From: an uncultured Chelatococcus sp.
GTDB taxonomy: Bacteria; Pseudomonadota; Alphaproteobacteria; Rhizobiales; Beijerinckiaceae
Direction: 5' to 3'
DNA: 64,000 bases
Assembly: GCA_937863995.1 (NCBI GenBank)
Contig: CALMIK010000078.1
Coordinates: forward strand, 19,691-83,690
In this document: piece by piece, positions 28,612 to 37,821 of the stretch
Position numbering within the stretch: position 1 is the first letter of the stretch
How the letters are laid out: the number at the start of each line of letters is the position of its first letter
Translations under genes and position numbers: made by a program
The notes under the pieces: model-generated
Told to the model about the DNA's origin: nothing
The model's input: only the letters and a program-made list of their open reading frames with translations
The model's database searches: none

Positions 28612-29355
28612 ATGACCCAGGAGCATTCATCCTACTTCGAGGCTGTCGGGCGGGCGCGGGCGGTCAAGGCCAGCACGTTCGGCGTCCTTTCCGACGCCCT
28701 GCGAACGGCGCAGGCCCGGCGCGTGGTCGATCTCGGTTGTGGCGTCGGCGCGATGGCGGCGAAGCTCGCCGACAACGGTTTCGAGCTGACCGGGGTCGAT
28801 CCATCCGAGGCGGTCCTCGAGCAGGCGCGCGCCCGCGCGCCGGGCGTGGACTTTCGCCGGGGCATCGCGGAAAAGCCGCCGACGGATCTGCACGGCTTCG
28901 ACGCCGCCTACTTCCTGAACTCCCTGCATCACGTGCCCGCCGCTCACATGCGCGAAGCGGTGGTCGCTGCGCTCGCGGTCGTGCGCCCCGGCGGCATCGT
29001 GGTGGTGGTGGAGCCGCTCGCCATGGGCAGTTATTTCCGCGTCATGCGGCCGGTCGAGGACGAGACGGCGATCAGGGCGCTCGCCGCGCAGGCCGTCGAC
29101 GGGCTCATCGCCGACGGGCTGGTCGAATTGCTCGACTTGCGCCGGTGGGAGCAGGACATCAGTTTCCGCGCGCTCGACGACATGATCACCTCGCTCGTGC
29201 GCGTCGATCCGGCGCGCGAGGCCGCGGTGACGGGCAACGCCGCGCTGCTGGCGAAAGCCTGGCGGGAGAACGTCAGCGTGCGGGAGAACAAGGCCTTCCT
29301 CACCCAGCCGTTCATCGCATGGATACTCGCGAGGCGGCAGTCGCTGCCCGCGTGA
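28612..29355 (+). CDS. class I SAM-dependent methyltransferase
   Basis: Methyltransferase of 247 aa. The SAM-binding motif I is VVDLGCGVGAMAAKLAD (38-54), motif II is around GFDAAYFLNSLHHVP, and motif III is VRPGGIVVVVEPL. The general look is UbiE/Tam-like with a helical C-terminal cap. It lies 115 bp after the CoA-transferase on the same strand and just before a LysR regulator. The substrate is unknown; the small-acid context makes a carboxylate methyltransferase (as trans-aconitate methyltransferase) a possibility, but this is speculative. Confidence 0.85.
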   Translation: MTQEHSSYFEAVGRARAVKASTFGVLSDALRTAQARRVVDLGCGVGAMAAKLADNGFELTGVDPSEAVLEQARARAPGVDFRRGIAEKPPTDLHGFDAAYFLNSLHHVPAAHMREAVVAALAVVRPGGIVVVVEPLAMGSYFRVMRPVEDETAIRALAAQAVDGLIADGLVELLDLRRWEQDISFRALDDMITSLVRVDPAREAAVTGNAALLAKAWRENVSVRENKAFLTQPFIAWILARRQSLPA

Positions 29356-29483
29356 GTTACGACACTTCCCGATCCCTCGGTCCACCCTCCGGGCGAGCGG
29401 CGCAGCCACGGGGCCTTGAATAGTGCCGTGGCGCGATCTATCGATTATTTATATGTCTGGAGGCTGAAATATAAGGAAGTGCG

Positions 29484-30440
29484 ATGGATATCCGCCAGCT
29501 TCGCTATTTCGTGGCCATCGCGGAGCAGGGGTCGTTCTCACGCGCTGCGGCGCTGCTGCACATCGCGCAACCGGCATTGTCGCTGCATGTGCGCAACATG
29601 GAAGCGGATCTCGGCACGTCTCTGCTGTTTCGCAGCCCGAAGGGAGTGGTGCCGACGGAAGCCGGTGAAATCCTGCTGCGCAACGCCAGGGTCATTCTCG
29701 ACCAGCTTGCCATCACCGAGGAAGAAATACGCGGCCATGACAACGACCCGGGCGGCGAGGTGCGTCTGGGCCTGCCCGGCACCATCAGCCAGATTCTCGC
29801 GGTGCCGCTGATCACGGCGGCGCGCATGCGTTATCCGCGTGTGAAGCTGAGGATCGCGGAGGCCATGAGCGGCTTCGTGCTGGAGTGGATGCGCGACGCG
29901 CGCATCGATCTCGCGGTGCTCTATCGCGATGTGACCGACAGCGGAATCGCGACGGTGAGAATTCTGGAGGAGGAGCTTTCCTTCTTCGGTCCGGACCAGC
30001 CGCTGGCGGATGTCGATCTGCCCGCGGAGGGGACGCCGGTGAGTTATGCGAGCATCGCGCAGACGCCGCTTATCCTGCCCGGCGAGGCGCACGGCCTGCG
30101 GGAGCTGCTCGAACGCCAGGCGCTGGCTTCCGGCATCGAGCTGAACACGGTCATCGATGTCGATTCGTATTCCAACATCAAGGAACTGGTCAGCTCGCGT
30201 TTCGGCTACTCGATTTTGCCCCTCAACGCGATTGCGCGCGAGGTTGCGGCCGGGAAGCTGAAAAGCTGGCCCATCACGCGCCCCACGATCCAGCGCTCGA
30301 TCCATCTCGCCCACGCGGTCGGGCGTCCGATGACCAACGCCGTGGCGGCCATCGAGGCGCTGGCGCGCGAGGTGCTGCGCGATCTGGCGCGCACCGGGCG
30401 ATGGGTGGGAGCGAAGATACTCCCGGTCGAGACGGAGTAG
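29484..30440 (+). CDS. LysR-family transcriptional regulator
   Basis: 318 aa. The N-terminal winged HTH (MDIRQLRYFVAIAEQGSFSRAA, with the recognition helix near PALSLHVRNMEADLG) is followed by a periplasmic-binding-like effector domain (VRLGLPGTISQILAVPLI to FGYSILPLNAIAREV). This subgroup resembles Nac/TsaR-like regulators of aromatic and organic acid metabolism. It stands directly upstream of the branched-chain-type ABC transporter operon; a perfect dyad CAAATT-N4-AATTTG lies between them, so it probably controls the transporter and the following dehydrogenases. Confidence 0.92.
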   Translation: MDIRQLRYFVAIAEQGSFSRAAALLHIAQPALSLHVRNMEADLGTSLLFRSPKGVVPTEAGEILLRNARVILDQLAITEEEIRGHDNDPGGEVRLGLPGTISQILAVPLITAARMRYPRVKLRIAEAMSGFVLEWMRDARIDLAVLYRDVTDSGIATVRILEEELSFFGPDQPLADVDLPAEGTPVSYASIAQTPLILPGEAHGLRELLERQALASGIELNTVIDVDSYSNIKELVSSRFGYSILPLNAIAREVAAGKLKSWPITRPTIQRSIHLAHAVGRPMTNAVAAIEALAREVLRDLARTGRWVGAKILPVETE

Positions 30441-30594
30441 CCCTCCCGTTTCCGGGAGATTTCCCGGCTGTCGCAATTTCCCTGCCGTCCCGTCGCCTGC
30501 CCGCTCCCGCGGCGGGCCCCGACGCATTTCCGGGTGCCATAAGCGCATGTCGGGAGGCGGGGCGTTTGTTAGAATGTTTTTCTATAGTGGCAAG

Positions 30595-30610
30595 CAAATT
30601 AATCAATTTG
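30595..30610. promoter_or_regulatory. perfect dyad, candidate LysR-type operator
   Basis: CAAATT-AATC-AATTTG, perfect 6-bp arms, in the 258-bp gap between the LysR gene and the binding-protein gene it presumably controls. Binding is inferred from position only. Confidence 0.45.
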
Positions 30611-30698
30611 AATCGGGCTGTCGTCCTCATCACAATAATTTTCAGCTTTCAAGGAGTTCCTTGCGAGCCACGAGTAAGAATAAATCCGGGAGGAAAAT

Positions 30699-32042
30699 AT
30701 GGATTTGATGAAGCCTCTCCTCGGGGCTGCGCGCGGATCTTTGTCCAAAGCGCTTGCGTTCGCCGTGGCGGCAACTCTATCCACCGCAACGTTGTCGACT
30801 GCAGCTCTTGCGGCTGAAAAGCCGGCAGAATTCCAGATCGGCATCACGACGTATTCGTCCGGTTCGGCGTCGGTGTTCGGGGTTCCCGCGCGCGACGCGG
30901 CCGTTCTGCTTGCCGAGCAGCTCAACGCGCGTGGCGGCATCGGTGGCGTGCCGGTCAAGCTGCACTTCATCGACGAGGGCGCGGGCCTGGAAACCCTGAT
31001 GACGGAATATCGTCGCCTTGTCGAGGATGTGGGCGTCGATATCATGTTCGGCTCGATTTCGTCCGGCATCTGCAACAAGGTCGCGCCGCTCGCCGAGGAT
31101 CTTGAGGTCATCAATTTCATGTGGGATTGCGGCACCCAGCGCATTCTCGAAGATGACAAGTACAAGTTCGTATTCCGCACCCAGGCGAACGCAACGCCAG
31201 AGGTGCTTGCCCCGCTGGCCTATCTGCTGAAGCACAATCCCGATTTCAAGACCATCGCGGTGGTCAACCAGGACTACGCGTGGGGCCGCGACAGCTGGGA
31301 GATCTTCTCAACGGCGCTGAAGACGCAGCGTCCCGACGTGGAAATCGTCGCCGAGCTGTTCCCCGCCTTCGGCGCCGCCGACTTCTCGACCGAGGTTTCG
31401 CGCCTGCTGGCGCTGAAGCCCGATGTCATCCTGTCGACCTCCTGGGGCGGTGATCTCGACACGTTCGTGCGCCAGGCCCGGCAGCGCGGGCTTTTCGAGC
31501 AGTCGAAGTTCCTGCTGGCGCTGGCGGAATCATCGCTGCAGCGGTTGGGCGACGACCTGCCCGAAGGCGTCATCGTCGCTGCGCGCGGGGACCACTACTT
31601 CCTTCACCCCGAAGTGCGCGACAACAACGATTTCAAGGCGTTCAACGAGGCGTTCAAGTCGAAGACGGGGCAATACCCGATCTACTCGGTCTATCACATG
31701 GTGCAGGCGTTCGCGGCCCTGGAGGCCGTCTATGCAAAGGCGATCGCGGCGAACGGCGGCGCGTGGCCCGACAAGGAGCAGGTCGCCGGGGCCATGGTGG
31801 GGCTGGAGTTCAAGGGTTTCGGCCGGCCGCTGACCATCCGCGAGGACGGGCAGGCGGTTGAGGCGCAGCTTGTCGGCACCACGCTGAAGGCCGAAGGCTA
31901 TCCGTTCAAGGTCATCGACAAGATGGAGATCTACGACGGCGCCGGGCTGACCGCTCCGGTTGGCGAAAACTCCATCGCCTGGATCAAGTCCTTCGCCGCC
32001 GGCCGGTTGAAGATTGACGGCGCTGCTTATGACCATAAGTAA
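30699..32042 (+). CDS. branched-chain-type ABC transporter substrate-binding protein
   Basis: Periplasmic binding protein (peripla_BP_6, LivJ/K class), 447 aa, with a long Sec signal peptide ending near AAL-AAEKPAEFQIG (about residue 41). RBS GGGAGGAAAA precedes the ATG. Mature features are FGVPARDAAVLLAEQLNARGG, DIMFGSISSGICNKVAPL and AFGAADFSTEVSRLLALKPD. It is the first gene of a five-gene transporter operon, separated from the permease by 147 bp containing GC-rich hairpins. The class binds amino acids but also many carboxylates, amides and aromatics, so a C5 acid or similar ligand is possible. Confidence 0.92.
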   Translation: MDLMKPLLGAARGSLSKALAFAVAATLSTATLSTAALAAEKPAEFQIGITTYSSGSASVFGVPARDAAVLLAEQLNARGGIGGVPVKLHFIDEGAGLETLMTEYRRLVEDVGVDIMFGSISSGICNKVAPLAEDLEVINFMWDCGTQRILEDDKYKFVFRTQANATPEVLAPLAYLLKHNPDFKTIAVVNQDYAWGRDSWEIFSTALKTQRPDVEIVAELFPAFGAADFSTEVSRLLALKPDVILSTSWGGDLDTFVRQARQRGLFEQSKFLLALAESSLQRLGDDLPEGVIVAARGDHYFLHPEVRDNNDFKAFNEAFKSKTGQYPIYSVYHMVQAFAALEAVYAKAIAANGGAWPDKEQVAGAMVGLEFKGFGRPLTIREDGQAVEAQLVGTTLKAEGYPFKVIDKMEIYDGAGLTAPVGENSIAWIKSFAAGRLKIDGAAYDHK

Positions 32043-32043
32043 A

Positions 32044-32058
32044 CGCCGGTCTCCGGCG
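32044..32058 (+). promoter_or_regulatory. stem-loop directly after binding-protein stop
   Basis: CGCCGG-TCT-CCGGCG, two bases after the TAA, without a T-run. Such hairpins in ABC operons commonly stabilise the binding-protein mRNA relative to downstream genes; here that is inference from position. Confidence 0.5.
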
Positions 32059-32189
32059 CAGGCCTCCGGGCCCGCGCCGGGAGCCGGTCCCGCGCGGAGG
32101 CTGCGAGCCTTGGCCGCACGGCGCTTTCCGTCTCGAGAACTGGTGCAAGCCCGGCCGCAGCCGGACCACAGCACGCGGAAATCTTACCC

Positions 32190-33095
32190 ATGACCATGAA
32201 TTTTGCCGTCCTGGCGCTCCTCGACGGAGTGGCCTACGCGTCGTTGTTGTTCCTCGTCGCCGTCGGACTCACCCTGATTTTCGGCGTTCTGGGCATTCTC
32301 AATATCGCTCATGGCAGCCTTTACGCCATCGGCGCGTATGTCGCGGCCACCCTCGGCCAGTGGCTCGTCGCCAACGGCTACAATCCGTGGCTGACGTTTC
32401 CGGCCCTCATCGCCGCGTCCGTGTTCGTCGGCGTGGTGCTGGGCGGCATTCTGGAGAAGGTTCTGCTGCAGCGGATATACAGCAAGGACCCCGTGCTTCA
32501 GCTGCTCGTGACCTTCGCGGTCTTCATGATCCTCGAAAACTGCCAGCGCATGATCTGGGGCGTGCAGCCGTATTACATGTCGACGCCGCTGACGCTGCTG
32601 GGCAACGTCTCCTTCCTCGGCATCACCTACACGGCGTATCAGGTGCTCTTCATTCCGGTGGCGGCGATCACAGTTCTGTTCTCGTTGCGCTACTTTCTGC
32701 GCCACACGGTCATGGGCTCGCAGATCCTGGCGGTGACAGAGGACCGCGAGGCCGCGACGGCCATCGGCATCAATGCGACGCGCATCTATCTGGTGACGTT
32801 CGTGCTGGGCGCGAGTTTCGCGGCGCTCGGCGGCGCGCTGGTCACGCCGACGACATCACTCGTGACGGGCATGGGCGCCAACATGATCGTGCTGTCCTTC
32901 GCCGTCGCCGCCACCGCGGGGCTCGGCCAGATCGAGGGCGCGGCGATTGCTGCGCTGATGATCGGCATCGGCCGCGCTTTCGCCGTTCACATCAGCCCCG
33001 AGCTCGAGGTCATCACGCCCTATCTCATCATGGTGCTCGTCCTCCTGGTCAAGCCCAACGGCCTGTTCGGCAAAGTTACCGTGAGGAAAATCTGA
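32190..33095 (+). CDS. branched-chain-type ABC transporter permease (LivH-like)
   Basis: Inner-membrane permease of 301 aa with about eight hydrophobic segments. The LivH opening ALLDGVAYASLLFLVAVGL, the conserved GVLGILNIAHGSLYAIGAY and the coupling region near AVAATAGLGQIEGAAIAAL are visible. The ATG at 32190 is used; a second Met two codons later is equally possible. Its stop overlaps the next permease start (TGATG). It pairs with the LivM-like protein to form the channel. Confidence 0.93.
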   Translation: MTMNFAVLALLDGVAYASLLFLVAVGLTLIFGVLGILNIAHGSLYAIGAYVAATLGQWLVANGYNPWLTFPALIAASVFVGVVLGGILEKVLLQRIYSKDPVLQLLVTFAVFMILENCQRMIWGVQPYYMSTPLTLLGNVSFLGITYTAYQVLFIPVAAITVLFSLRYFLRHTVMGSQILAVTEDREAATAIGINATRIYLVTFVLGASFAALGGALVTPTTSLVTGMGANMIVLSFAVAATAGLGQIEGAAIAALMIGIGRAFAVHISPELEVITPYLIMVLVLLVKPNGLFGKVTVRKI

Positions 33096-34078
33096 TGAAA
33101 AAGGGTTTCGCTGCTTTCTTCATCGTCATCCTCGTGCTGGCGCTGGTGCCGTTCACCATCGGTAACTCCACGACGTTCGTCTCGATGGTGCTGGCCAAGG
33201 GCCTCGCTGTCCTGGGCATCCTCATCCTGATGCGCGCCGACCAGGTCTCTTTCGGCCATGCGATGTTCTTCGCCATCGGAGCCTACACGGCCGCGTTCCT
33301 CAGCACCCACTATCGCGGCGTCGACCTCACGGTGATGATCGCGGCCGCGATCGTGGTTTCCACGCTGGCCGGGGCGCTCGTCGGCGCCTTCGTCACGCGC
33401 TACCGCGGCATCTTCTTCGGCATGATCAACCTCGCTTTTTCGATGGTGTTCTACTCCATTCTCGAAAAGGCGTTCCACATCACCGGCGGCTCCGACGGCA
33501 TGCGCATTCGCCGTCCGACGCTGTTCGGCATGGAGTTCAGGCGCGCCGAGTTCGACCTGCTGATCTACTACGTGATCGTGGGGCTGGCTGCGGTGTGCTG
33601 CTATCTGGTGTGGCGCTACCTGCGCTCTCCGATGGGCCAGGCGCTGCGCGCGGTGAAGAGCAACGAGACGCGCCTCGAATACATCGGTCTTTCCGCGAAG
33701 GGCGTGCTTCTGGCCGGCTACATCGCCTCTGCCGCGCTGTGCGGGTTGGGCGGCGTGCTCATGGGGATCGTGCAGGGTCTCGCCACGCCGGAACATGCCT
33801 TCTGGACGCGGTCGTCGGAACTCATTTTCATCGCCGTGCTGGGCGGGGCCGGGCATGTCGCCGGGGCTTTCGCCGGCACGCTGATCTTCGAGCTGGTGCG
33901 CACGTTCGCGGCTGCCCTGCTGAACGACAGCTGGCAGCTCATCCTGGGCGTGACGCTCATCCTCATCATCCTCTGGGCGCCGGGTGGTCTTGTCGAGCTC
34001 TCGAAGCGGCTGTTCGGCAGGCGGCGCGTCCATGAGGGCAAGGTTGCAACTTCCGTTTCCGTCGAGGCAGGCCGATGA
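33095..34078 (+). CDS. branched-chain-type ABC transporter permease (LivM-like)
   Basis: Second channel subunit, 327 aa from the ATG at 33095 that overlaps the LivH stop by one base. The frame is open far upstream, but that part lies entirely inside the LivH gene. The hallmark DQVSFGHAMFFAIGAYTAAF and the coupling segment ELIFIAVLGGAGHVAGA are present, with eight or more hydrophobic segments. The C-terminal tail after LFGRRRVHEG is cytoplasmic. Its stop overlaps the start of the first ATPase gene by four bases (ATGA). Confidence 0.93.
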   Translation: MKKGFAAFFIVILVLALVPFTIGNSTTFVSMVLAKGLAVLGILILMRADQVSFGHAMFFAIGAYTAAFLSTHYRGVDLTVMIAAAIVVSTLAGALVGAFVTRYRGIFFGMINLAFSMVFYSILEKAFHITGGSDGMRIRRPTLFGMEFRRAEFDLLIYYVIVGLAAVCCYLVWRYLRSPMGQALRAVKSNETRLEYIGLSAKGVLLAGYIASAALCGLGGVLMGIVQGLATPEHAFWTRSSELIFIAVLGGAGHVAGAFAGTLIFELVRTFAAALLNDSWQLILGVTLILIILWAPGGLVELSKRLFGRRRVHEGKVATSVSVEAGR

Positions 34079-34833
34079 CCGATCACACGCAATCCCCGCT
34101 GCTGCTGAGGGCGGAAGGCCTGAAGCTGCGCTTCGGCGGAATCATCGCGGCTGACGGCATCAACCTGTCGCTGCATGAGGGCGAGCACCTGGCGATCATC
34201 GGCCCGAACGGGGCCGGCAAGACCACGTTTCTCAACATCTGCACCGGCTACCTGCGTCCGCAGGCCGGCTCCGTCGCCTTCGAGGGGCGCGAGATCACGG
34301 CCCGACCGCCGCGCGACATCACGCGTCTGGGCATCGCGCGCGCCTTCCAGATCCCCCAGCTCTTCGTGGAACACACGGTGCTGGAGAACATGCTGCTCGC
34401 GGCGGCGGTGCGGGAGCGGCACTGGAACCCGCTGCGCGCGCTCGGCGCCATACCGCAGCGGCGCGAGATGGAGGATCTTCTCGACCTCGTCGGCTGCGCG
34501 GATGTGCGCGACCGGGCGGCGAGCGAGTTGCCCGAGGGCAAGCGCAAGCTCGTGGACATTGCCATCGCGCTCGCGCTCAAGCCGCGCGTGATGCTGATGG
34601 ACGAGCCGACCTCCGGCGTCGCCTCCGCCGACAAGTTCGAGGTGATGGAGACGCTGGTGAACGCGCTGCGCCGGGCCGGGGTGAGCTCCGTCTTCGTCGA
34701 GCACGACATGGAGATGGTGTCGCGCTACGCCACGCGCGTCGCGGTGTGGGCGCAAGGCATCATCCAGATGACGGGCAAGCCCGATGTCGTGCTCAACGAT
34801 GCCGATGTCATCCGCAACGTTATCGGAGGCTAA
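34075..34833 (+). CDS. branched-chain-type ABC transporter ATP-binding protein (LivG-like)
   Basis: Cytoplasmic ATPase subunit of 252 aa. Walker A is GPNGAGKTTF, Walker B is VMLMDEPTSGV and the H-loop is VFVEHDMEMV. The signature motif is atypical: ELPEGKRKLVDIA where LivG normally has LPYGQQRRLEIA, but it keeps the following helix. It overlaps the LivM-like gene by four bases and precedes the LivF-like gene by 3 bp. Confidence 0.92.
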   Translation: MTDHTQSPLLLRAEGLKLRFGGIIAADGINLSLHEGEHLAIIGPNGAGKTTFLNICTGYLRPQAGSVAFEGREITARPPRDITRLGIARAFQIPQLFVEHTVLENMLLAAAVRERHWNPLRALGAIPQRREMEDLLDLVGCADVRDRAASELPEGKRKLVDIAIALALKPRVMLMDEPTSGVASADKFEVMETLVNALRRAGVSSVFVEHDMEMVSRYATRVAVWAQGIIQMTGKPDVVLNDADVIRNVIGG

Positions 34834-34836
34834 TCG

Positions 34837-35514
34837 ATGCTGACCTTCAGGCAAGTCCATGCCTCGATCGGGAATGTTCCGATCCTGCGCGACATCAGCT
34901 TCACCATCCTGCCGGCCGAGTCGGTCGCGCTCGTCGGCCGCAACGGCGCCGGCAAGACGACGCTGCTGCGCACCCTCATGGGCTTCACGCAGGCCAAGGG
35001 CCAGATAAGCTTCGAGGGGCAGGACCTTTCCCGCGTCGCGCCGTTCCGCCGCCCGGCGCTCGGCATCGGCTACGCGCCCGAGGACAGGCGGCTGTTCTCG
35101 CGCTTCACCATCACCGAGAACATCCTGCTTCCGGCGCAGGTCGCCGGTCTGGATACGGCGGAGACGAAGCGGCGCCTCGATCGCATCTTTCTCGTCATGC
35201 CGGAACTGGAGAAGCTGGGACCTCGCCCGGCCGGCTCCGTTTCCGGCGGGCAGGGCAAGATGGTCGCCCTCGGGCGGGCGCTGATGCTCTCCACCAAGCT
35301 CCTGCTGCTCGACGAGCCGTTCCAGGGCCTCGCGCCCGTGCTGGCCCATCGCTACGCCGAAGCTCTTGGCAAGCTGCGGGAGATCGATCCCTCGCTGGCC
35401 ATCATCATCACCGAGTCGAACCCGCATCTGCTGGACAGCTTCGCATCGCGCACCATCACGGTGGAACGCGGACAGATCGATAGCGACGTCGTTCTTGAAA
35501 GGAAAGTTGCATGA
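34837..35514 (+). CDS. branched-chain-type ABC transporter ATP-binding protein (LivF-like)
   Basis: Second ATPase subunit, 225 aa, slightly short for LivF (about 235). Walker A is GRNGAGKTTLL, the Q-loop region is YAPEDRRLFSRFTI, the signature is SVSGGQGKMVALGRAL (GGQGK instead of GGQQQ) and Walker B is LLLLDEPFQGL. The H-loop position reads IIITESNPH, with Ser-Asn in place of the usual switch His; the nearest His is three positions later. It overlaps the aldehyde dehydrogenase start by four bases, which ties the transporter to the catabolic genes. Confidence 0.92.
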   Translation: MLTFRQVHASIGNVPILRDISFTILPAESVALVGRNGAGKTTLLRTLMGFTQAKGQISFEGQDLSRVAPFRRPALGIGYAPEDRRLFSRFTITENILLPAQVAGLDTAETKRRLDRIFLVMPELEKLGPRPAGSVSGGQGKMVALGRALMLSTKLLLLDEPFQGLAPVLAHRYAEALGKLREIDPSLAIIITESNPHLLDSFASRTITVERGQIDSDVVLERKVA

Positions 35515-36986
35515 CCGCCTCTTACCCGCGCGCGTCCGAGGTTATCGAAGCCAAGGGATTTTTCGTCAACAACCGCTGGGAGCCGGTTGAGTCCGGCCGC
35601 ACGGTGCCGGTGGTGGCGCCGGCGGAGGGCGTCGTCTTCGCCGAGATCGCGGCTTCCGGCCCGCAGGAGGTGGACCGCGCCGTCGCCGCCGCCCGCGCCG
35701 CCTTCGAGGGCGGTGCGTGGTCGCGGCTTTCGGCGGTGGAGCGCGGCCGGCTGCTGGTGAAGCTCGGGCAGGCGATCCTCGCCCACGCGGACGAGCTTAC
35801 CGCGCTCGAGGCGCGCGACTGCGGCAAGCCCCTCAAGCAGGCGCGGGCGGACATCGAGGCATCGGCCCGCTACTTCGAGTTCTACGGCGGCGCGGCCGAC
35901 AAGGTGCACGGCGAGCAAATCCCGTTCATGAACGGTTACTACGTCACGGGCGAGCGTGCGCCGCTGGGCGTGACCGGCCATATCATCCCGTGGAACTACC
36001 CGGCGCAGATGATCGGGCGGACGCTGGGGCCGGCGCTTGCCATGGGCAACGCCACGGTGCTCAAGCCCGCCGAGGACGCCTGCCTGACGCCGCTGCGCAT
36101 CGCCGAGCTCGCTGCCGAGGTCGGCTTCCCCGAAGGCGCCATCAACGTCGTTCCGGGTCTCGGGCACGAAGCGGGCGCGGCCTTGTCCGAGCATCCGGGC
36201 ATCGACTTCATCGCCTTTACCGGCTCGCCCCAGGTCGGCGTGCTCATCCAGACGGCGGCGGCCCGAAACCATATCGGCTGCGTGCTCGAACTCGGCGGCA
36301 AGAGCCCGCAGATCGTCTTCGAGGATGCCGATCTGGAGGCCAGCCTGCCTGTGCTCGTGGGCGCGATCATCCAGAACGCCGGCCAGACCTGTTCGGCGGG
36401 CGCGCGCCTGCTCGTCCAGCGCTCCGTCTGGGACAAGGTGATCCCCCTCGTGGCTGAGCGCTTCAATGCGCTCAGGACCGGCGCTCCGCACGACAATCCC
36501 GATCTCGGCCCCGTCATCAACGAGAAGCAGAAGGGGCGCGTCGAGGCCTTTTTCGCCCGCGCCGAGGCCGAGGGCGTTCCGCTGCTGGCCCAGGGCCGGC
36601 GGCAGGACGACGCGCCGGAGGGCGGCTTCTTCGTTCCGCCGACGCTCTACGGCCCGGTGCCGCGGGACAATCACCTCGCGAACGAGGAAGTTTTTGGGCC
36701 TGTTCTCGCCGCCATCCCGTTCGATGACGAAGCGGATGCCGTCGCCCTCGCCAACGCCACCGACTACGGGCTCGTGGCCGGCGTCTGGACGCGCGACACC
36801 TCGCGCGCCGTGCGGGTGGCGCGCAAGGTGAGGGCGGGACAGGTCTACATCAACGCCTATGGTGCGGGCGGCGGCATCGAGCTGCCGTTCGGCGGCGTGA
36901 AGAAATCCGGCCATGGCCGCGAGAAGGGCTTCGAGGCGCTGTACGAGTTCTCGGCGCTGAAGACCATTGTCATCAAACACGACTGA
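35511..36986 (+). CDS. NAD(P)-dependent aldehyde dehydrogenase
   Basis: Oxidises an aldehyde to the acid, 491 aa, full length. Catalytic residues are Asn162 (IIPWNYP), Glu260 (LELGGKSP) and Cys294 (NAGQTCSAG); the cofactor loop is FTGSPQVG. This is the betaine/aromatic/aliphatic aldehyde dehydrogenase branch. It overlaps the LivF-like gene by four bases and is followed 10 bp later by an SDR, so uptake and oxidation are co-expressed. With the alcohol dehydrogenase downstream it could convert an alcohol to its acid in two steps. Substrate unknown. Confidence 0.92.
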   Translation: MTASYPRASEVIEAKGFFVNNRWEPVESGRTVPVVAPAEGVVFAEIAASGPQEVDRAVAAARAAFEGGAWSRLSAVERGRLLVKLGQAILAHADELTALEARDCGKPLKQARADIEASARYFEFYGGAADKVHGEQIPFMNGYYVTGERAPLGVTGHIIPWNYPAQMIGRTLGPALAMGNATVLKPAEDACLTPLRIAELAAEVGFPEGAINVVPGLGHEAGAALSEHPGIDFIAFTGSPQVGVLIQTAAARNHIGCVLELGGKSPQIVFEDADLEASLPVLVGAIIQNAGQTCSAGARLLVQRSVWDKVIPLVAERFNALRTGAPHDNPDLGPVINEKQKGRVEAFFARAEAEGVPLLAQGRRQDDAPEGGFFVPPTLYGPVPRDNHLANEEVFGPVLAAIPFDDEADAVALANATDYGLVAGVWTRDTSRAVRVARKVRAGQVYINAYGAGGGIELPFGGVKKSGHGREKGFEALYEFSALKTIVIKHD

Positions 36987-36996
36987 GGCGAACATC

Positions 36997-37761
36997 ATGA
37001 CCACTCAACAGGGCCGCCTGGCCGGCAAGGTATCCATCGTCACGGGAGCCGGCGGCGGTTTCGGAGAGGGCATTGCCAAGCTCTTCGCCCTTGAGGGCGC
37101 GAAAGTCGGCGTGCTCGACCTGCGCGGCGATGCCGCCGAGCGCGTGGCCTCCGAAATCGGAGAGAACGCCATCGCGCTGACCGCCGACGTGACGTCGCGC
37201 GCGGACATAGAAGCTGCGGTTCAGAAGACAGTCGACGCGTTCGGCGTGCCCGATATCTTCGTCAACAACGCCGGCTGGACGCATCGCAACCGCCCGCTGC
37301 TGGAAGTGAGCGAGGAAGAGTTCGACCGCGTCTACGCGATCAACGTCAAGTCCATCTTTCATGTCGTCAACGTCATCGTGCCGCACATGCGCCGCATCGG
37401 CGGCGGTTCCATCGTCAACATCGGTTCGGTGGCCGGCATCCGCCCCCGTCCGGGGCTGACGTGGTACAATTCCAGCAAGGGCGCCGTGAACATCCTGTCG
37501 CAGTCGCTCGCGGTGGAGCTCGCGCCCGACAACATCCGCGTGAACGCCGTGTGTCCGGTGATGGGCGAGACCGGATTGCTCGAAGCCTTCATGGGAACGC
37601 CCGACACGCCCGAGAACCGCGCGCGCTTCGTGGCGACCATCCCGCTCGGCCGCATGTCGCGCCCCGACGATATCGCGCGTGCGACCCTCTATCTGGCTTC
37701 TGACGACGCGGCCTTCATCACCGGCGTGTTGCTGCCCGTGGATGGCGGACGTACCGTGTAA
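36997..37761 (+). CDS. short-chain dehydrogenase/reductase (SDR), classical
   Basis: NAD(P)-dependent oxidoreductase of 254 aa from the ATG at 36997; the frame extends to a TTG at 36967 inside the upstream gene, which is less likely. The nucleotide motif is VTGAGGGFGEGIA (15-27), NNAG is at 90-93, and the catalytic Ser144, Tyr157 and Lys161 (WYNSSKGAVN) are all present. The end matches FabG-like enzymes (ITGVLLPVDGGRTV). It lies between the aldehyde and alcohol dehydrogenases in one operon. Probable role: oxidation of a hydroxy-acid or alcohol intermediate. Confidence 0.9.
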   Translation: MTTQQGRLAGKVSIVTGAGGGFGEGIAKLFALEGAKVGVLDLRGDAAERVASEIGENAIALTADVTSRADIEAAVQKTVDAFGVPDIFVNNAGWTHRNRPLLEVSEEEFDRVYAINVKSIFHVVNVIVPHMRRIGGGSIVNIGSVAGIRPRPGLTWYNSSKGAVNILSQSLAVELAPDNIRVNAVCPVMGETGLLEAFMGTPDTPENRARFVATIPLGRMSRPDDIARATLYLASDDAAFITGVLLPVDGGRTV

Positions 37762-37821
37762 GCACGACAGCCGGCCGTCCCGATGGCGGGGCGGCCGCCA
37801 TGCAGCAAGAGAGGATACGCC

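Noticed and set aside
32360..33094. 245-codon N-terminal extension of the LivM-like permease
   Set aside because: It lies wholly within the LivH gene in another frame and lacks membrane segments; the coupled ATG at 33095 is the natural start.
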